From NCBI GenBank assembly GCA_002840735.1, contig PHBY01000026.1, positions 1-34,487 of the forward strand: a stretch of DNA of 34,487 bases. Reading direction: 5' to 3'. Position numbers and translations under genes: made by a program. Every line of letters begins with the position of its first letter. Position 1 is the stretch's first letter. Source of the DNA: Chloroflexi bacterium HGW-Chloroflexi-2. GTDB taxonomy: Bacteria > Chloroflexota > Anaerolineae > Anaerolineales > Anaerolineaceae. Below, in pieces: positions 31,747 to 34,487 of the stretch. The notes beneath the pieces are model-generated. The model did not search any database. It was not told where the DNA came from and saw only the letters and a list, made by a program, of their open reading frames with translations.

Positions 31747-33792
31747 TCAGCTGGCAACGTTGAGCAGCTCTTTTAGTTCGCTCACAGAAGTCGCCGGCCT
31801 TTTACACACAAAGCCTTCGCACACATACGCCGTGACCTTCCCATCCAGCATCGGGCGATCCGCCAGCAATGCCGGGCTCCCTTCCGGGATCGGCAAACCC
31901 GAGGCTGCCACCACTGTGTTGGGACGATACTCATCCCGGATCTCGCGCAGGAATTCAGCCATCTGCGCGCTGTCCTCCTTTGGATCCCCAATCAGGGCGA
32001 TCTGCCGGGTAGAGTTCTGAGAAAAATCAGCAGCGGAGAGCCAGCGACTGAAAGCGGTCGGATACTCGGCTACCATACCCGCCACTTGAGTCAGGGACTG
32101 CTCTGCCAGGTGCAGCCATTCCTCGTTCTCCGAGAAAGCTGCCATCTTCAACAGGGCTTCGGTTGCCAGGGCATTCCCGGACGGAGTAGCATTGTCCTGC
32201 AGATCTTTGGGACGCAGCAGCACGGCCTCGGCTTTCTGGGTGGTGTCGAAGAAGCCACCATCGGGGTCCTGAAACAGCGTGATCATCTCTTGCGTCAATG
32301 TCTGGGCCGCCACGAACCAGCGCGGGTTGAAGTCGGAGTGGTAAAGCTCGAGTAGTCCCAGGATCAGGGCGGCGTAATCCTCCAGGAAGACTTCCGGGCT
32401 GGTCTGCCCCTGCCGCCACGAGCGTCGCAGTCGACCCTCCACCAGCATCTCACGCAGGATGAAGTCGGCGTTGACCTGCGCGACGAGCAGATAAGTGTCG
32501 TTCTCCAGGGCACGCGCGGCTTCGGCAAAGGCAGCCAGCATCAATCCATTCCAGGATGTCAGCACCTTGTCATCCGTGCCGGGGCGAATTCGTGTGTTTC
32601 GCTGTAATAATAATTGCGCATGGCGCTGCGCCAGTCTCGCGGGAATTTCTTCCGCGGGGAGTCCAAAGCGCTCAGCCAGTTCGTCATCCGTGGCAGCACG
32701 TTGCAGCACGATCTTGCCCTCCCAATTGCCATCTTGAGTCAGCCCATAAGCTGCTTCAAACAGCTCGTCCGTCTCCCCCAGCGTTGCGCGAATTTCGTCC
32801 AGCGTCCAGACATAGAACTTACCCTCCACCCCCTCGGAGTCCGCATCCAGGCTGGAGTAGAAGCCCCCTTGTGGATCCAGCAACTCGCGCTGCACGAAGT
32901 CCAGGGTCTCCTGCACCACCTGACGGTAGCGCGGCTCGCGGCTGATCTGCCAGGCATGCAGGTAGGCGCTGGTCAGCTGGGCGTTGTCATACAGCATCTT
33001 CTCAAAATGCGGTACCAGCCAGTCCGCATCTGTCGAATAGCGCGCGAAACCACCGCCAACGACATCGTACATCCCGCCGCGTGACATAGCGTCCAGGGCG
33101 TGTTGTACCGTCTCCAGGGCTTTGGGATCTCCTGCGGCGTGGCGTCGCAACAGGAACTCAAGCGACATCGGTTGTGGAAATTTGGGCGCTCTGCCCCAAC
33201 CGCCGTGTCCCCCATCATAGCTGCTGAGCAATGCCCGTGTGGCTTGCCGGGTGGTTTCTGGCGTGAGGCTGCCCCCCGACGCATTGCCGGTCTTTTGCTG
33301 CAGGAGCGCCTCCAGAATGCGCTGCCCGGACTGGATGACCTCGTCGCGCTGATTGTACCAGTAATCCGCCAACGCGAGCAGCACTTCGTGAAAGGAGGGC
33401 ATCCCATAGCGCGGTCGCGGTGGGAAGTAGGTACCGCCATAAAACGGAACCAGATCGGGCGTGAGGAAGACCGACATCGGCCAACCGCCCTGCCCGGTAA
33501 AGGCCACTACTGCGGACATGTAGATGCCATCCAGGTCGGGACGTTCTTCGCGGTCGACCTTGATATTAATGAAGTGCTGGTTCATTTGCGCTGCGATGTT
33601 GGCATCCTCGAAGGATTCGTGCGCCATAACGTGGCACCAATGGCAGGCGGCATAGCCAATGCTCAGGAAGATCGGTTTGTCCTCCTGTTTGGCGCGCTGC
33701 AGGGCTTCGGGACCCCAGGGGTACCAGTCCACCGGGTTGCCGGCGTGTTGCCGCAGGTAGGGAGAGGTGGCGTGAGCGAGTCGATTGGTCAT
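31747..33792 (-). CDS. DUF255 thioredoxin-domain protein (YyaL/SPATA20 family)
   Basis: A 681-aa protein of the YyaL family, near the usual length. The N-terminal thioredoxin-like domain has [15 protein letters not shown] (C50-x-x-C53) and [15 protein letters not shown], followed by [13 protein letters not shown]. The rest is an (alpha/alpha)6-barrel-like region (for example [33 protein letters not shown]). Enzymatic role is not established for the family. ATG 33792 is 13 bases after the stop of the upstream thioredoxin-like gene, so the two form an operon with a shared redox theme. Confidence 0.93.
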   Translation of the reverse strand: MTNRLAHATSPYLRQHAGNPVDWYPWGPEALQRAKQEDKPIFLSIGYAACHWCHVMAHESFEDANIAAQMNQHFINIKVDREERPDLDGIYMSAVVAFTGQGGWPMSVFLTPDLVPFYGGTYFPPRPRYGMPSFHEVLLALADYWYNQRDEVIQSGQRILEALLQQKTGNASGGSLTPETTRQATRALLSSYDGGHGGWGRAPKFPQPMSLEFLLRRHAAGDPKALETVQHALDAMSRGGMYDVVGGGFARYSTDADWLVPHFEKMLYDNAQLTSAYLHAWQISREPRYRQVVQETLDFVQRELLDPQGGFYSSLDADSEGVEGKFYVWTLDEIRATLGETDELFEAAYGLTQDGNWEGKIVLQRAATDDELAERFGLPAEEIPARLAQRHAQLLLQRNTRIRPGTDDKVLTSWNGLMLAAFAEAARALENDTYLLVAQVNADFILREMLVEGRLRRSWRQGQTSPEVFLEDYAALILGLLELYHSDFNPRWFVAAQTLTQEMITLFQDPDGGFFDTTQKAEAVLLRPKDLQDNATPSGNALATEALLKMAAFSENEEWLHLAEQSLTQVAGMVAEYPTAFSRWLSAADFSQNSTRQIALIGDPKEDSAQMAEFLREIRDEYRPNTVVAASGLPIPEGSPALLADRPMLDGKVTAYVCEGFVCKRPATSVSELKELLNVAS

Positions 33793-33805
33793 AGGATCCT
33801 CAATG

Positions 33806-34132
33806 TCATGATTGAAGAATGATTGCGCGAATTTGCTCTCTCAACATATCCACGGATGGGTAGCCTTGAAGGCCATCTTCCGTATGATACACTCTGCAGG
33901 CAATCTGGAATGATGTTCGTTCTTCTGGCCACAAATCCTCTCCATTGAAATGGAATGAGGGTGACCCCAGAAATTTCTCTTTCCTTGCGTCTTCTTCATT
34001 GTTAATGAGAACAAGCTGAACATCTACGTCGTGCAGCCCTTCGTCTTTCAAAGCGGAGTTGAGATTTTCGAGACCATAGACCCAGTGTGGGCAATCTTCA
34101 AAATACAAGAGTTCAATTTTCAGTTCTGCCAT
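33806..34132 (-). CDS. Small thioredoxin-like protein, single active-site Cys
   Basis: A 108-aa thioredoxin-fold protein from ATG 34132; the upstream extension to 34216 is not plausible coding. The segment [19 protein letters not shown] has one Cys (C14) in place of a CxxC pair, and [11 protein letters not shown] carries the cis-Pro (P58). A second Cys is at C79. This matches a small family of redox or glutaredoxin-like proteins with a monothiol site. It precedes the DUF255 gene by 13 bases and may act as its partner, which is inference. Confidence 0.75.
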   Translation of the reverse strand: MAELKIELLYFEDCPHWVYGLENLNSALKDEGLHDVDVQLVLINNEEDARKEKFLGSPSFHFNGEDLWPEERTSFQIACRVYHTEDGLQGYPSVDMLREQIRAIILQS

Positions 34133-34437
34133 GATTAATAACTGCCTTTCTATATACGTGCTCTTCGGTTTTCCATTCAGCCACATTTTGTTTATGGGAC
34201 ATCTGAATGGTGGCAATTTTTAGCATAACATCTTGCATGCCCATTTGCAATGAATTGTAGGGGCGCACCCTTGTGGACTCCCCGTTCACGTACCCTTGTG
34301 GCCTCCCCGTTCGCGCACCCTTGTGGTCGCCCCGTTCGCGTACCCCGGTGGTCGCCCCGGTTTATGGTCGCCCCGTTCGCGCACCCTCGTGGTCGCCTCC
34401 AATTGCGTACCGCATATAATGCCATCAGGGTATCCGC

Positions 34438-34455
34438 CACAGGTTAAAACCTGTG
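34438..34455. repeat. 18-bp palindrome
   Basis: CACAGGTT - AA - AACCTGTG, perfect 8-bp arms, followed after 11 bases by the CAAACCGATT palindrome. The pair has a diverged counterpart at 29884-29925 in inverted layout. Confidence 0.9.
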
Positions 34456-34466
34456 TCTGCCAAAAT

Positions 34467-34487
34467 CAAACCGATTGAAATCGGTTG
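34467..34487. repeat. Palindrome truncated by window end, copy of 29904-29925
   Basis: CAAACCGATTGAAATCGGTT then G, running off the window. The flank CCAAAAT lies on the left, the opposite side to the 29.9-kb copy, so the element is inverted relative to that copy. Confidence 0.85.

Larger units (their letters stand above)
34133..34487. other. 355-bp gene-free, repeat-rich window end
   Basis: No gene supported. It contains about six degenerate 20-25-bp units built on CCCTTGTGGTCGCCCCGTTC (34260-34400), the 18-bp palindrome CACAGGTTAAAACCTGTG (34438-34455) and the truncated palindrome at 34467-34487. Short open frames across the repeats are translations of the repeat. Confidence 0.7.

Noticed and set aside
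34250-34478. Open frames at the right end
   Set aside because: They translate degenerate CCCTTGTGG repeats and have no coding signal.

Overview
The window looks like chromosomal DNA of a Chloroflexota bacterium, most likely an Anaerolineae-type lineage. This is inferred from gene content and style: a PT-rich lipoprotein, a large secreted beta-domain protein ending in KIYLPILTK, a divergent HutI, stand-alone TerC and DUF255 proteins, and many short intergenic repeats. No marker gene (16S rRNA, ribosomal protein) is present to prove it.

There are two compositional domains. From about 0.95 to 15.3 kb the DNA is visibly AT-rich and carries accessory genes: a protein joining an RpoA-CTD-like domain to sigma-70 region 4, a MazG-like gene broken by one nonsense codon, a Ser/Thr protein kinase, a TOPRIM protein without an ATPase, a frameshifted small ORF resembling DUF6998 proteins, a divergent XRE-HNH-methyltransferase operon, a pair encoding a 99-aa protein and a winged-helix/PD-(D/E)XK protein, a 1547-aa secreted multidomain protein with a degenerate M23 domain, and a lipoprotein. 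It reads as a genomic island or defence/decay zone. No integrase, tRNA or attachment site was seen.

From about 15.35 kb to the end the DNA is GC-richer and holds ordinary metabolic and envelope genes: two aldo/keto reductases, a CcmC-like membrane protein overlapping an MFS transporter, imidazolonepropionase, an HD phosphohydrolase, TerC, and a tight operon hom - methyltransferase - asd - DUF692/MNIO-like oxidase. These are followed by a PlsC acyltransferase, an ICMT/NnrU-like membrane protein, a CDF metal exporter, a multi-pass acyltransferase, and a thioredoxin-like protein with a DUF255/YyaL protein.

Intergenic DNA is unusual. Nearly every gap in the GC-rich half, plus two places near the left end, holds arrays of 7-bp words (TTGAGGN, CTGAAAG, CTCAAGG, TTGACAG, GGCTGAC, GACGGGN and others) that often begin at stop codons. 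There are also 18-bp-period hairpins and palindromic repeats shared between 29.9 and 34.3 kb.

The best candidates for undescribed biology are the sigma4/alphaCTD - MazG - kinase - TOPRIM cluster, the XRE-HNH-methyltransferase triad whose methyltransferase does not look like a DNA methylase, the MNIO-like enzyme coupled to asd, and the heptad repeat family.
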